From [Clostridium] aerotolerans DSM 5434 (GTDB lineage Bacteria > Bacillota > Clostridia > Lachnospirales > Lachnospiraceae), in assembly GCF_000687555.1 (NCBI RefSeq), contig NZ_JHWJ01000017.1:51961-115960 (forward strand): a stretch of 64,000 bases of DNA, read 5' to 3'. This document shows, in pieces, positions 46,856 to 57,078 of this stretch. Below the pieces are notes generated by a model. The model was not told the DNA's origin and made no database searches. It worked only from the letters and a program-made list of their open reading frames with translations. The position numbers and the translations under genes are program-made. How positions within the stretch are numbered: the stretch's first letter is position 1; every line of letters begins with the position of its first letter.

Positions 46856-47752
46856 ATGGCAAATGCGAGAGAGATACAAAGCAGGATAAACAGTATTAAA
46901 AGCACCATGAAAATTACCAATGCGATGTATACCATTTCCTCGTCAAAGCTTAAAAGGGCAAGGAAAGCCCTGACTGATACGGAGCCTTATTTTTATGCAC
47001 TGCAGAGCACCATCGCCAGAATTATCAGACATACACCGGATGTTAATGATCCGTATCTGGATACCCGGCCGGAGATCAAGAAAGAAGACCGTAAGATCGG
47101 ATATATCGTGGTTACGGCTGATAAGGGACTTGCGGGTGCTTATAATCATAATGTATTTAAACTGGCCCAGGAGCAGATTGACAAGGGTGGTAATCCCATG
47201 CTGTTCGTCGTAGGTGAATTGGGGCATCAGTATTTTATTAAAAAAGGAATACCGGTGGAGCAGGATTTCCGGTATACCGTGCAGAAGCCTAACATGAGCC
47301 GGGCCAGAATCATTGAAGAAAAGATCGTGGATTATTTCCTGTCTGGAAAACTTGATGAGGTGTATATGATCTACACCAGAATGGCCAATGCGATGAAGAT
47401 GGAGGCAGAGGTGCAGCAGCTTCTTCCCATACCGAAACAGCAGATCACCCGGAATGTACCGCTTAATGTACATTTGGAGGAGGTCACCATGTACCCGTCA
47501 CCTCAGGCAGTAATTGATGCCATTGTGCCCAATTATATCGCAGGTTTTATTTACGGCGGTTTGGTGGAATCCTATTCCAGTGAACAGAATTCCAGAATGA
47601 TGGCAATGCAGGCTGCAACAAACAGTGCTCAGGATATGTTAAGCGAGCTGGCGATTACTTATAACCGTGTCCGTCAGGCAGCTATCACTCAGGAGATCAC
47701 TGAGGTAATCAGCGGGGCAAAAGCCCAGAAGAAGAAAGCGAAGAAAGCGTAG
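46856..47752 (+). CDS. atpG: F-type ATP synthase subunit gamma
   Basis: The protein has 298 residues. N- and C-terminal helices of the rotor shaft are evident ('AREIQSRINSIKSTMKITNAMYTISSSKLKRA' and 'QEITEVISGAKA'), with the core block 'VTADKGLAGAYNHN'. It ends in a Lys-rich tail (KKKAKKA). It begins three bases after the atpA stop. Confidence 0.95.
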   Translation: MANAREIQSRINSIKSTMKITNAMYTISSSKLKRARKALTDTEPYFYALQSTIARIIRHTPDVNDPYLDTRPEIKKEDRKIGYIVVTADKGLAGAYNHNVFKLAQEQIDKGGNPMLFVVGELGHQYFIKKGIPVEQDFRYTVQKPNMSRARIIEEKIVDYFLSGKLDEVYMIYTRMANAMKMEAEVQQLLPIPKQQITRNVPLNVHLEEVTMYPSPQAVIDAIVPNYIAGFIYGGLVESYSSEQNSRMMAMQAATNSAQDMLSELAITYNRVRQAAITQEITEVISGAKAQKKKAKKA

Positions 47753-47790
47753 CTTCATCGTGTTTTCAATAAATTGAGAGAGGAGGAGTC

Positions 47791-47804
47791 CTCACAACTG
47801 TGAG
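47791..47804 (+). other. Hairpin between ribosome site and start of atpD
   Basis: CTCAC (47791-47795) pairs with GTGAG (47800-47804), loop AACT. The ribosome site AGGAGGAG (47781-47788) is otherwise ~25 bases from the ATG; folding this hairpin would bring it to a workable distance. Confidence 0.45.
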
Positions 47805-47807
47805 TAA

Positions 47808-49208
<1,401 letters not shown>

Positions 49209-49224
49209 CTTGGAGGTGCTGCCT

Positions 49225-49650
49225 GTGGGTAAGAATACATTTTTCCTTCAGGTTCTTGCCAGCGACAAAGTCTTTTATAGAGGCTCATGCCAGGAACTTG
49301 TAATTCCCCTGGCTGATGGCGAAAAAGCGGTTCTTCCCCACCATGAAAATATGGTCATTGCCGTAGCGATTGGTGAGATGCGCATGCTTGATGGAAACGG
49401 TCAGTGGATCAGCGGTGTGGTTGGTAATGGGTTCGCCCAGATCATCAACAACCGTGTCACTGTTCTCGTGGACACAGCCGAGCGTCCGGAGGATATTGAT
49501 GAACGCCGGGCCGAGGAAGCAAGGGAAAGAGCTGAGGAACAGCTTAGACAGGGCAAGAGCCTTCAGGAACATTCTCATTTTGAGGCGTCTTTAGCCAGAT
49601 CACTGGCGAGACTGCGTACAAAACAAAAAATGGGATCTGATAGGAAATAG
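49225..49650 (+). CDS. atpC: F-type ATP synthase subunit epsilon
   Basis: The protein has 141 residues from the GTG at 49225, seven bases after GGAGGT; TTG at 49210 is the alternative. The N-terminal beta barrel ('LASDKVFYRGSCQELVIPLADG', 'VLPHHENMVIAVAIGEMR') and the two C-terminal helices ('RRAEEARERAEEQLRQGK') are both present. It binds gamma and can inhibit hydrolysis. It is the last gene of the operon. Confidence 0.94.
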   Translation: MGKNTFFLQVLASDKVFYRGSCQELVIPLADGEKAVLPHHENMVIAVAIGEMRMLDGNGQWISGVVGNGFAQIINNRVTVLVDTAERPEDIDERRAEEARERAEEQLRQGKSLQEHSHFEASLARSLARLRTKQKMGSDRK

Positions 49651-49659
49651 ATATGTTAG

Positions 49660-49701
49660 AAAAGATATCCGGCAGGAAGCTGCTTTGGATATCTTTTTTT
49701 A
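49660..49701 (+). terminator. Terminator of the atp operon
   Basis: AAAAGATATCC (49660-49670) pairs with GGATATCTTTT (49687-49697), and T residues continue. Confidence 0.85.
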
Positions 49702-49751
49702 TACGATGGAGATTGGGGATAGTGAGACAGCTTAAGAGCTAAAGCACAAAA

Positions 49752-49793
49752 AAGCGCATGGACCAGTGACAAAGACTGATACCATGCGCCTTA
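49752..49793. terminator. Terminator of the ZIP gene
   Basis: AAGCGCATGG pairs with CCATGCGCCTT, with an inner CAGT/ACTG stem; flanking A/T runs suit the minus-strand gene ending at 49811. Confidence 0.7.
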
Positions 49794-49810
49794 TTAAATA
49801 ATTATAATTG

Positions 49811-50617
49811 TTAACCCAGGGCCACATCAAGGATCATCATGATCAGGAATCCGACCATGACCCCAAGGGTTCCTATGTTGGAGTGTTCGCCTAAGTGAGC
49901 CTCAGGAATCAACTCCTCAACGACTACATACATCATGGCTCCGGCTGCAAAGGACAGTAACCAGGGCATGAGAGGGGCGATATTTCCTGCTATCAAAACA
50001 GTTAAGATACCAAAGATTGGCTCAACAATTCCGGATAAACTTCCTTTGATAAATGCTTTTCTGGCAGAAAGGCCTTCCTGCCTGAGTGGCAGGGATATGG
50101 CAGCGCCCTCAGGAAAGTTCTGAATGCCGATACCAATGGCAAGTGCCAGTGCGGATGTATAAAGTGCCGGATCATTGCCGTGCTGGGCCGCTAACGCAAA
50201 TGCAAGGCCCACAGCCATACCTTCGGGGATATTGTGCAGGGTAACAGCCATTACTAAAAGTGTGGTACGTTTCCAGGTAGATGAAATTCCTTCGGCCTCA
50301 TTGCCCTTAGGATTGCTCATATCAGCATGAAGATGAGGAAGCAGAGAATCCAGGACAATCAGGAAAAGAACTCCTAATACAAATCCTCCTGCAGCCGGGA
50401 TCCAGCCAATGCCTCCGGCAGCTTCTGCTTCTTCAATCGCAGGTATTAAAAGTGACCAGATGGAAGCGGCGATCATTACGCCGGCAGCAAAACCAAGAAA
50501 GGTTCGCTGAACAGACTGATTAACTTCCTTCCGAAAGAAAAACACCAGGGATGCTCCTAAGGTAGTCATTAAAAAGGTGAAGCCAGTGCCTCCGGCAGCC
50601 CATAAAATCGGTGTCAT
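49811..50617 (-). CDS. ZIP-family divalent metal transporter
   Basis: The protein has 268 residues and about eight membrane helices. The metal-site helices carry 'HNIPEGMAVGLAFA' (TM4) and 'IGIQNFPEGAAISLPL' (TM5), the hallmark of ZIP proteins of the ZupT/GufA type. A His-containing loop ('DSLLPHLHAD') lies between TM3 and TM4. It imports Zn2+ or related ions. It has its own terminator and a ribosome site AAAGGAGGGATTTTT. Confidence 0.93.
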   Translation of the reverse strand: MTPILWAAGGTGFTFLMTTLGASLVFFFRKEVNQSVQRTFLGFAAGVMIAASIWSLLIPAIEEAEAAGGIGWIPAAGGFVLGVLFLIVLDSLLPHLHADMSNPKGNEAEGISSTWKRTTLLVMAVTLHNIPEGMAVGLAFALAAQHGNDPALYTSALALAIGIGIQNFPEGAAISLPLRQEGLSARKAFIKGSLSGIVEPIFGILTVLIAGNIAPLMPWLLSFAAGAMMYVVVEELIPEAHLGEHSNIGTLGVMVGFLIMMILDVALG

Positions 50618-50781
50618 AAAAATCCCTCCTTTTTATTTCTTATCCTGTCAAATGGGAGTCCATTTGATGCTTTTACTATATCATAAGCAGTCTTTGGGCG
50701 CAATGAGATAATTTCCCTTTCCCTTTCTGACAAAATTATGCTAAAATAGACCTGATTTTACATATGAAAGGAATTCATTCA

Positions 50782-52320
50782 ATGAACATAAAAATAATAT
50801 GGAGAAAGCGTGCGATCCGTTCCTTTTTTCTGGCTGCGACAGCAACAACTTTTTTATCTGCCTGCACCAGCACGGAAACGTCTACCAATAAAAGCTCTGC
50901 AACCCCTTCCACAGCCACTGCCTCTGAAGCGAAAAAAGAGTACCAGCCCATTGCCAGGCTGCTTCCGGGAGAGGTCCTGCTTCCAAAGCTTAATGAGGTG
51001 CCGGATTTAAAAGAAAATCCAATACCAGAATACTTAAGAAACGGTGTGGAACACCCTGTGGTTGCAAGTCTTCAGGAACGCCTGATGAAATTAGGCTTCA
51101 TGGATAACGATGAGCCTACCCAGTTTTTCGGTAACGTAACAGAAGCAGCCATAAAGGTCTATCAGCGCCAGAACGGACTTGCTCAGGATGGAATCGTAGG
51201 TCCTGAGACCTTTACCTCCATCATGTCACCGGCAGCGAAGTATTACGCCGTTGCGAAAGGTGTTTGCGGTGATGATATAACGAGAATTCAGACCCGACTT
51301 TATGAGCTGGGTTATCTGGCCGATGCGGCCCAGGTAAACGGAAACTTTGGAGATGAGACAGAAGTTGCGGTAAGAAAATTACAGGAAGTCAATGGTCTAA
51401 ACATCGATGGAAAGGTAGGCCGCCAGACCATCAATCTTTTATACAGCGAGGAAATCAAGCCAAACCTGGTGTCCTACGGGGAAAAGAGTGATGTGGTCTT
51501 AGCCAGCCAGAAACGGTTAAAAGAGCTTGGCTACCTGATGACAGAACCAGACGGTGCATACGGCAATGATACGGTGACCGCAGTAAAGCAGTTCCAGGCA
51601 CGTAATGACCTTGTAGTAGACGGATACTTAGGACCATCTACCAGAGTGGCTTTAAACAGCAAGGAAGCCCAGCCAAATGGAATGACACTGGGTGAACAGG
51701 GAGACTCTGTTACTAATGTTCAGAAGCTCCTTAACAAGTATGGTTATCTTGCTTCCTCTAATGTAACTGGTTATTACGGAGAATTAACCGTGAATGCCGT
51801 AAAAGCCTTCCAGAGCAACAACGGCCTTTCTGCAGACGGTTCTGTAGGTAAAGATACCCTTAACAAGCTTTCCGGAAGTGGAGTGAAGAGTGCTGGCTCT
51901 AAAAGCAATACCGGAAAAGGCGGCAGCGGTAACAGCGGCGGCCCTGTAAAGGGTGGTTCTGGTGTTAATGGTCTTTTATCCATTGCAAGGTCTAAGCTTG
52001 GTAAACCTTACGTATGGGGCTCTAAAGGCCCTGGTTCCTTTGACTGCTCCGGATTTATCTATTGGTCCTTAAATCAGGTAGGGGTAAGACAGAGCTACTT
52101 AACGTCAGCTGGCTGGAGAAGTGTAGGAAAGTATACGAAGATCAGCAGCTTTGGGGATTTAAGAGCAGGAGATATCGTAGTCGTAAGCGGCCATGTTGGA
52201 ATTGTAGCTGGTGGTGGAAATGTAATCGATGCCTCTTCAAGCCACGGAAGAGTCGTGGAGCGTTCTTTAAGTAACTGGTGGAGAAATAACTTCATCTGCG
52301 GCTGGAGAATCTTCGGATAG
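50782..52320 (+). CDS. Lipoprotein peptidoglycan hydrolase, four PG-binding repeats plus NlpC/P60
   Basis: The protein has 512 residues from the ATG at 50782 (AAAGGA nine bases upstream). A lipoprotein signal ends at 'FLSACTS'. Four PG_binding_1 repeats follow at about 80-360, each with the 'LQ--L--LGY', 'FG--T--AVK-FQ' and 'DG-VG--T' pattern. After a Gly/Ser linker comes the NlpC/P60 catalytic domain, with Cys in 'PGSFDCSGFIYW', His in 'VVSGHVGIVAGG' and the third polar residue near 'SSHGRVVE'. It cleaves peptide cross-bridges in the wall. The adjacent minus-strand two-component system is convergent, not cotranscribed. Confidence 0.93.
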   Translation: MNIKIIWRKRAIRSFFLAATATTFLSACTSTETSTNKSSATPSTATASEAKKEYQPIARLLPGEVLLPKLNEVPDLKENPIPEYLRNGVEHPVVASLQERLMKLGFMDNDEPTQFFGNVTEAAIKVYQRQNGLAQDGIVGPETFTSIMSPAAKYYAVAKGVCGDDITRIQTRLYELGYLADAAQVNGNFGDETEVAVRKLQEVNGLNIDGKVGRQTINLLYSEEIKPNLVSYGEKSDVVLASQKRLKELGYLMTEPDGAYGNDTVTAVKQFQARNDLVVDGYLGPSTRVALNSKEAQPNGMTLGEQGDSVTNVQKLLNKYGYLASSNVTGYYGELTVNAVKAFQSNNGLSADGSVGKDTLNKLSGSGVKSAGSKSNTGKGGSGNSGGPVKGGSGVNGLLSIARSKLGKPYVWGSKGPGSFDCSGFIYWSLNQVGVRQSYLTSAGWRSVGKYTKISSFGDLRAGDIVVVSGHVGIVAGGGNVIDASSSHGRVVERSLSNWWRNNFICGWRIFG

Positions 52321-52369
52321 GATTTGAATTTATTATAGTTTGTTGCTTGAATATAATTCGTTTCAATAT

Positions 52370-52410
52370 AATAGGGAGTGGAAGCCTGATTCAGGCTTCC
52401 ACTCCCTATT
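52370..52410. terminator. 20-bp perfect inverted repeat, probable bidirectional terminator
   Basis: AATAGGGAGTGGAAGCCTGA (52370-52389) and its exact reverse complement (52391-52410) are separated by one base. It lies between two convergent genes. The T-runs are poor, so it could also act as an RNA processing site. Confidence 0.65.
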
Positions 52411-52411
52411 C

Positions 52412-54682
52412 TCATTTCCTGACAGGAAATGCAACACTTGCTTTAAATAAGTCTCCGTCAATATAAAGGTTGAACTGACCGCCCTGAAGCTCGGTCAAGC
52501 TCTTGGCAATGGAGATTCCAAGTCCGCTTCCCTCTGTGGTTCTTGCCACATCTCCCCGGACAAACCGTTCTGTCAGTTCATCCGCCTTTATGTTAAGGGG
52601 ATTTTCTGAAATATTCTTCATGGTGAAGATCACCATATCGTCTTCTTTTATCATGTCTACGTACACCCTGCTGTGCTCCATGGCATACTTAAAGGCATTG
52701 TTGTAGAGATTTTCAAGGACTCTCCATAAGTATCTTCCGTCTGCTTCTATAAAAATAGATTCATCCGGCAGAGAAGACACCAGTTCCAGATGGCGGAAGG
52801 AAAATTTCTCTTCAAATTCACCATTTGTCTGCTGTATCAGCTCCACAAAGTCAATACTTAGAATTTCCAGCTTTAAGTTTCCGGAACTGGCCTTGGAAGC
52901 TTCTACTAGATCCTCAGTCAGGGTTTTAAGACGGTGGGATTTTTGCTCCAGAACATCTAAGTAACCTAATATTTTCTCATCCTTAATTCCCTCTCGCTTG
53001 ATGAGATCCACATAGTTAATGATGGAGGTAAGGGGCGTTTTTATATCGTGAGACACATTGGTAATAAGATCCGTTTTTAATCGTTCACTTCGCACCTTTT
53101 CCTGTAAGGCTGCTTCCAGACCGGTGCCGATGTGGTTGATATGCTCTGCCAGTTCCCGCTCTTTTCCGTTAAAGGAAGCGGTATTGATCTTATAGGTGGT
53201 GTTACCCTGGGATATATGAAGCAGTGCCTGGTTGATCTGGTCTGTTTCCCATGCGTGGCGGTACATTTTATGAAAGACCCACAAATCAAAGGCTAGAAAT
53301 AAAATGCTGATGGCGCCCATTAGGATTCGGGAAGCAAGGTCTGTATAGGTAAATAACAAGACGCAGAAGGATAATATCATAATGATGTTAAATGCCAGAT
53401 AAAAAATATAGGCGAACATGATTCTGGTGGTGAAGCGGTGGTTCTTAAAGTAAAGAGATAGATTTTTCCGCCACCGGAATAAAAGACTTCCGGTCCAGAG
53501 GGTACCTGCCTTATACCGCTTTAGAAGACTTAAAGAGAACATGAGCCCTGCGGCATAGTAGATCAATACCCGTAATACCAGTTCCCCGTAATACCACTGC
53601 TCTTCGGCAAGAAACAGGTGTATGATTTTATTAAACAGCTGGTCAGCCAGAAACAGGGAGCATAAGGTAGCGGCAAGGTATAGTAAAAAGCAGCCTTCCG
53701 CTGGAAGGAGCTTTACCCGTTTCATCTTAGGCTGATAAGGTCCTTTTTCTTCCAGTCCGGTTAAGCTTACAAGGACGTAGAGGGTAGCGGCACTGCCGAG
53801 AATTCCAAACAAAAGACTTACAATACCAGAGATGTACAGCAGCCGAACCTGGTTGTAGGCTTCAGAGGCTGTTTCATAAGCATCGTGATAGGGATAGGAA
53901 GTATCCACCCCTATGGTCATGTGGTAATTGCCATTGTTATAGGGATTCATCTTTTCCAGCTGAGCGGAGACATCCTTAGGGACTGTCGTTAAGTTAGAAT
54001 CTACGTAAAGTGATTCCCCGGTCACATATAAGTATTTCCCCATGGCCCTAAAATCATCCACGGACTTCCCGGCAACGTTTCGATAGAGCTTGTATTCTTT
54101 CTGTGAATTCTGGTAACGTACTTCGAATTTTAAGTTGCTTGGATTCTGGATAAAGCGGTAATAAAAGGAGTAATAATTACCCAGATGGGTAAGGACTTCA
54201 TAAGAAAGCTGATCCATGGTGAGAAAGGCCTGTCCCGGCTCTGTAGCAACAAAGTCAGGCTCATAGGCTCTGTAATCCACCCGGACGTTTAAGTTCTTAT
54301 TGTCGGAGTCAGGAAGATGCCCTCCGCTGACCTTAAACTGTTCATTTAAGTAATACCCCTGGGACTTGGCCCGACGGATCATCTCATCTACGGTATACTC
54401 CTTAGTAGAATTAGGGCCGTCCGTGACCCGGACTATTGGCTTTGAGTAATCAATTCTTCCGTCTGTTTCAAAAACCTCTTTGTATTTTACGTAATTGAAG
54501 ATCTCATCAATATCAGCCCTTAGCTGCTTTGTAAACTCCGGGGTGTCTTCATAGGTTTCGTGGGTAATCCAGCTGATGCCTTCTCCGTAGTGGATGTTAT
54601 TGTACATAATGGTAACGCCCACCACCACGAGAAAGGAGAAGATGATATGCAAAAGGACGGCTGCTTCTTTTCTCTTTTTCAT
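52412..54682 (-). CDS. Large sensor histidine kinase (VanS-like C-terminus)
   Basis: The protein has 756 residues. An N-terminal membrane helix (about 10-27) is followed by an extracellular sensor region (about 28-280), then several more membrane helices (about 280-470). The cytoplasmic part has a HAMP-like linker, the phospho-acceptor His (about residue 549) in 'LITNVSHDIKTPLTSIINYV', the N box 'ENLYNNAFKYA' and the G box 'EGSGLGISIAKSL'. It is coupled to the response regulator nine bases upstream. The ligand is unknown; location beside a peptidoglycan hydrolase suggests a cell-wall signal, which is inference. Confidence 0.9.
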   Translation of the reverse strand: MKKRKEAAVLLHIIFSFLVVVGVTIMYNNIHYGEGISWITHETYEDTPEFTKQLRADIDEIFNYVKYKEVFETDGRIDYSKPIVRVTDGPNSTKEYTVDEMIRRAKSQGYYLNEQFKVSGGHLPDSDNKNLNVRVDYRAYEPDFVATEPGQAFLTMDQLSYEVLTHLGNYYSFYYRFIQNPSNLKFEVRYQNSQKEYKLYRNVAGKSVDDFRAMGKYLYVTGESLYVDSNLTTVPKDVSAQLEKMNPYNNGNYHMTIGVDTSYPYHDAYETASEAYNQVRLLYISGIVSLLFGILGSAATLYVLVSLTGLEEKGPYQPKMKRVKLLPAEGCFLLYLAATLCSLFLADQLFNKIIHLFLAEEQWYYGELVLRVLIYYAAGLMFSLSLLKRYKAGTLWTGSLLFRWRKNLSLYFKNHRFTTRIMFAYIFYLAFNIIMILSFCVLLFTYTDLASRILMGAISILFLAFDLWVFHKMYRHAWETDQINQALLHISQGNTTYKINTASFNGKERELAEHINHIGTGLEAALQEKVRSERLKTDLITNVSHDIKTPLTSIINYVDLIKREGIKDEKILGYLDVLEQKSHRLKTLTEDLVEASKASSGNLKLEILSIDFVELIQQTNGEFEEKFSFRHLELVSSLPDESIFIEADGRYLWRVLENLYNNAFKYAMEHSRVYVDMIKEDDMVIFTMKNISENPLNIKADELTERFVRGDVARTTEGSGLGISIAKSLTELQGGQFNLYIDGDLFKASVAFPVRK

Positions 54683-54690
54683 AATTGCTC

Positions 54691-55386
54691 CTATTGTTTC
54701 TCGATCTTATACCCAACTCCCCAGACCACCTTCAAATAGCGTGGCTCTCTGGGATTGATTTCGATTTTTTCCCGGATGTGGCGGATATGCACAGCTACAG
54801 TGTTGTCTGCGCCAATGGCCTCCTCGTTCCAGATCTGCTCGTAAATTTCGTCAATGGAAAATACTTTTCCCGCATTCTTTACAAGAAGTAGCAGGATGTT
54901 ATATTCGATGGGAGTCAGCTTGATTAACTCATCGTCAACGGTCACTTCCTTGTTGTCATCGTTTATGGATAGGCCGCCGCATTTATAGACTGCTCCCGCA
55001 GGCTGCTGATTCATGTTTCCAAGCTGGGTGTAGCGGCGAAGCTGGGATTTTACCCTGGCGACCAGCTCTAAGGGATTAAATGGCTTTGTGATATAATCAT
55101 CGGCACCGATGTTCAGACCTAAAATCTTATCAGTGTCTTCTGATTTGGCGGATAAGATGATGATTGGGATGCTGCTTGTCTCCCGTACCTTTAAGGTGGT
55201 CCTGATTCCGTCAAGTCCCGGCATCATTACATCAAGGATCATGAGATCCACTTCATTCGCTTCTAAAAGCTCCAGGGCCTCAAAACCGTCATAGGCTTTA
55301 ATGACCTGAAATCCTTCTCCTGTTAAATATATATCAATGGCTTCTACAATTTGTTTGTCGTCATCACATACTAAGATATTCTGCAT
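54691..55386 (-). CDS. OmpR/VanR-family response regulator
   Basis: The protein has 231 residues. The receiver domain has 'LVCDDDKQI', the phospho-acceptor Asp in 'LMILDVMMPGLDG' and the Lys in 'DDYITKPFNP'. The winged helix is 'LTPIEYNILLLLVKNAGKVFSIDEIYEQIW'. It is first in a two-gene operon with the large histidine kinase. AAGGAGG precedes the ATG. Confidence 0.93.
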   Translation of the reverse strand: MQNILVCDDDKQIVEAIDIYLTGEGFQVIKAYDGFEALELLEANEVDLMILDVMMPGLDGIRTTLKVRETSSIPIIILSAKSEDTDKILGLNIGADDYITKPFNPLELVARVKSQLRRYTQLGNMNQQPAGAVYKCGGLSINDDNKEVTVDDELIKLTPIEYNILLLLVKNAGKVFSIDEIYEQIWNEEAIGADNTVAVHIRHIREKIEINPREPRYLKVVWGVGYKIEKQ

Positions 55387-55469
55387 AAGAAAACCTCCTT
55401 TTCAATTATTATACAACGAAGGTAGTAAAAAAGCACTTTACTTTTTTATGAAGCACGAGAACCCTTTAT

Positions 55470-55623
55470 TTATGCGTGTTTGAAGGTTACTATGTTATCA
55501 TTTGACGGTATATTGACTGCATTGTAATATGATTCCAGTTTGTCCATTTTTACATCCGCATATCCAAAATGAGTATAAGTGTCCAAGGTTATTTTAATAT
55601 CATCATGTTCTAAAAGATATCGA
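55470..55623 (-). pseudogene. Tyrosine recombinase C-terminal remnant
   Basis: The minus-strand frame reads 'LLEHDDIKITLDTYTHFGYA' then 'DVKMDKLESYYNAV' to a TAA at 55470. 'LGH-DI--T-D-YTH' with the catalytic Tyr is the final box of phage integrases. No upstream portion is recognisable. It marks the left side of island 2. Confidence 0.7.
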
Positions 55624-55935
55624 TTTCTGCTTTATAGAGATCAATTGCAAAAGTTCTCAATATGATTCTGTCTCACACATATCCCTAATGTAAGAATTTA
55701 TAGTTATGAGTATGCTGCGAATAACGGTAATGGATTGATTTATCACTTTCTATTTATTCGTTGATAAGTCAGAGGTTAAATAATATGGTACACGGCTAGT
55801 ACATAAGACTCTGAGAATCATAAGTATAGCACCTGGGAAAAGAAAGGTTGCTGTTCTTAATGAAGTGGGTTTTCCGGTTATTACAAAAAAGGTAGTAGGT
55901 CATATCGATACATTGTACAGCCTACTGAGAGGAAG
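55624..55935. other. Decayed intergenic DNA of island 2
   Basis: AT-rich stretch with no open frame of note, between two phage-gene remnants. Confidence 0.35.
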
Positions 55936-56184
55936 ATGGCAGCTATTGAAAGACTGGAGAAAATACTTGTAATCAAAGAAACGGAATTACTGGAGCTTAT
56001 GGCGCAGGCATAGAAATATATTGAATCCGCTCCTGAAAGTAAAGAAAGTGCAATGTTCCGTTTGCATAACATAGACGGCTTTCCCTGGTGGAAGATGGTG
56101 CAGTCCATGAATCGCAGGTTTCCTAATCGAAGGGTAAGTTTAACGGAAGATAGATGTAAAAAAAGGAATTTAAGATTTTTTTAG
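55936..56184 (+). pseudogene. Phage ArpU/DUF1492-like regulator remnant
   Basis: The plus-strand frame reads 'MAAIERLEKILVIKETELLE', an in-frame TAG at 56011-56013, then 'KYIESAPESKESAMFRLHNI' and 'DGFPWWKMVQSMNRR'. The block 'YI-S-P-S---IF-LR-IDG--W-K' is typical of small phage late-gene regulators. The frame is intact on both sides of the amber codon. Confidence 0.55.
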
Positions 56185-56278
56185 AAATGTCTCTCAATGT
56201 CTCGATGAAAAATGGTAGTATACTAACATGCAGAAGCCAGAAAGAGTAAGTTTTCTAATTGCTACAAGATTGAAAAAC

Positions 56279-56383
56279 CGCGTCCTATTCGTGTCCTGTT
56301 AATGACTTGTTAGATGATTTACAATTATGTTATCCAAGATACTATGAATTTGGAAAAACAAACAGAGGAGGAATTGAATTATG
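56279..56383 (+). promoter_or_regulatory. Shared upstream element, copy A
   Basis: GTGTCCTGTTAA, GACTT, TGATTTACAAT, TGTTATCCA and AACAGAGGAGGAATT appear here in the same order and spacing as at 60496-60595. TTTACA (56318-56323) and TACTAT (56340-56345) could be the promoter. Confidence 0.6.
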
Positions 56384-56815
56384 GAAAACAGATATTGTTT
56401 ACAGATGGTAAGTTGTGGTGATGGCTGTTGCAACGAGAATGGTAATGGGACTTCATTAAACGATGAGGTACTGTTCGAAGGAGTCGCTAATGCAGTTGGC
56501 GTGGCGTACAAGCTAAAGAAATCAATTACTGAATATAAAGAGTTGATTGTAGAATACGGACGGTTAAATAAAGGGAGTTGGGTAAAATCATATGGAGTTA
56601 TCCCAAACGTCAACAAGGTACCAACCGATATGTATGAAAAAATTGTCCATATTCATTATAAGGATTCAGCGCTTTTGCGTTGGTTTATGAACTGGCATTT
56701 TACTGATGATTTGACGTTCTTGTGTGATTACATTGCTAAAAGCGAGAATTCTACCACTTTAAAGAATGTTGAAGGTGAAGATACATCAATTTTAAAAATC
56801 TTTGGTATTAAGTAA
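56381..56815 (+). CDS. Hypothetical protein with Cys-rich N-terminal tag
   Basis: The protein has 144 residues. The N-terminus 'MENRYCLQMVSCGDGCCNEN' resembles the starts of two tail-collar proteins at 60593 and 61449, which carry GCCGKG and CGCCGNG. The rest, from 'LFEGVANAVGVAYKLKKSI' onward, is not collar-like and I do not recognise it; it is soluble and helix-rich with several Trp and Tyr. GAGGAGG lies nine bases before the ATG. It shares its upstream region with the 60593 gene, so they were probably copied or moved together. Confidence 0.6.
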   Translation: MENRYCLQMVSCGDGCCNENGNGTSLNDEVLFEGVANAVGVAYKLKKSITEYKELIVEYGRLNKGSWVKSYGVIPNVNKVPTDMYEKIVHIHYKDSALLRWFMNWHFTDDLTFLCDYIAKSENSTTLKNVEGEDTSILKIFGIK

Positions 56816-56820
56816 TTAAT

Positions 56821-56852
56821 GGCTGCCAAGTGTAACTGCTTGGCGGCTGTTT
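56821..56852 (+). terminator. Terminator-like hairpin
   Basis: GGCTGCCAAG (56821-56830) pairs with CTTGGCGGCT (56839-56848), then GTTT. The hairpin at 61204-61229 after a tail-collar gene is similar. Confidence 0.6.
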
Positions 56853-57078
56853 AAAGCCGACGTTCTTTTGTTTTAATAGGCTTTTCAAATCAGATAGAAA
56901 GCAGTGATTCAGGCGGTGGAAGATGCGCTTATCAGGGTACTGGCCAGGAGGCAGAAAGCCATTGATTCTTTGCACCGTTACGGCTTTGCCGAATGACTTT
57001 CTTTTCTGCAACATCATTTACTAATTTAGTATGCTTATAATAAAAAATCACTTAAGATAAATTTTGGAGGGACATTAT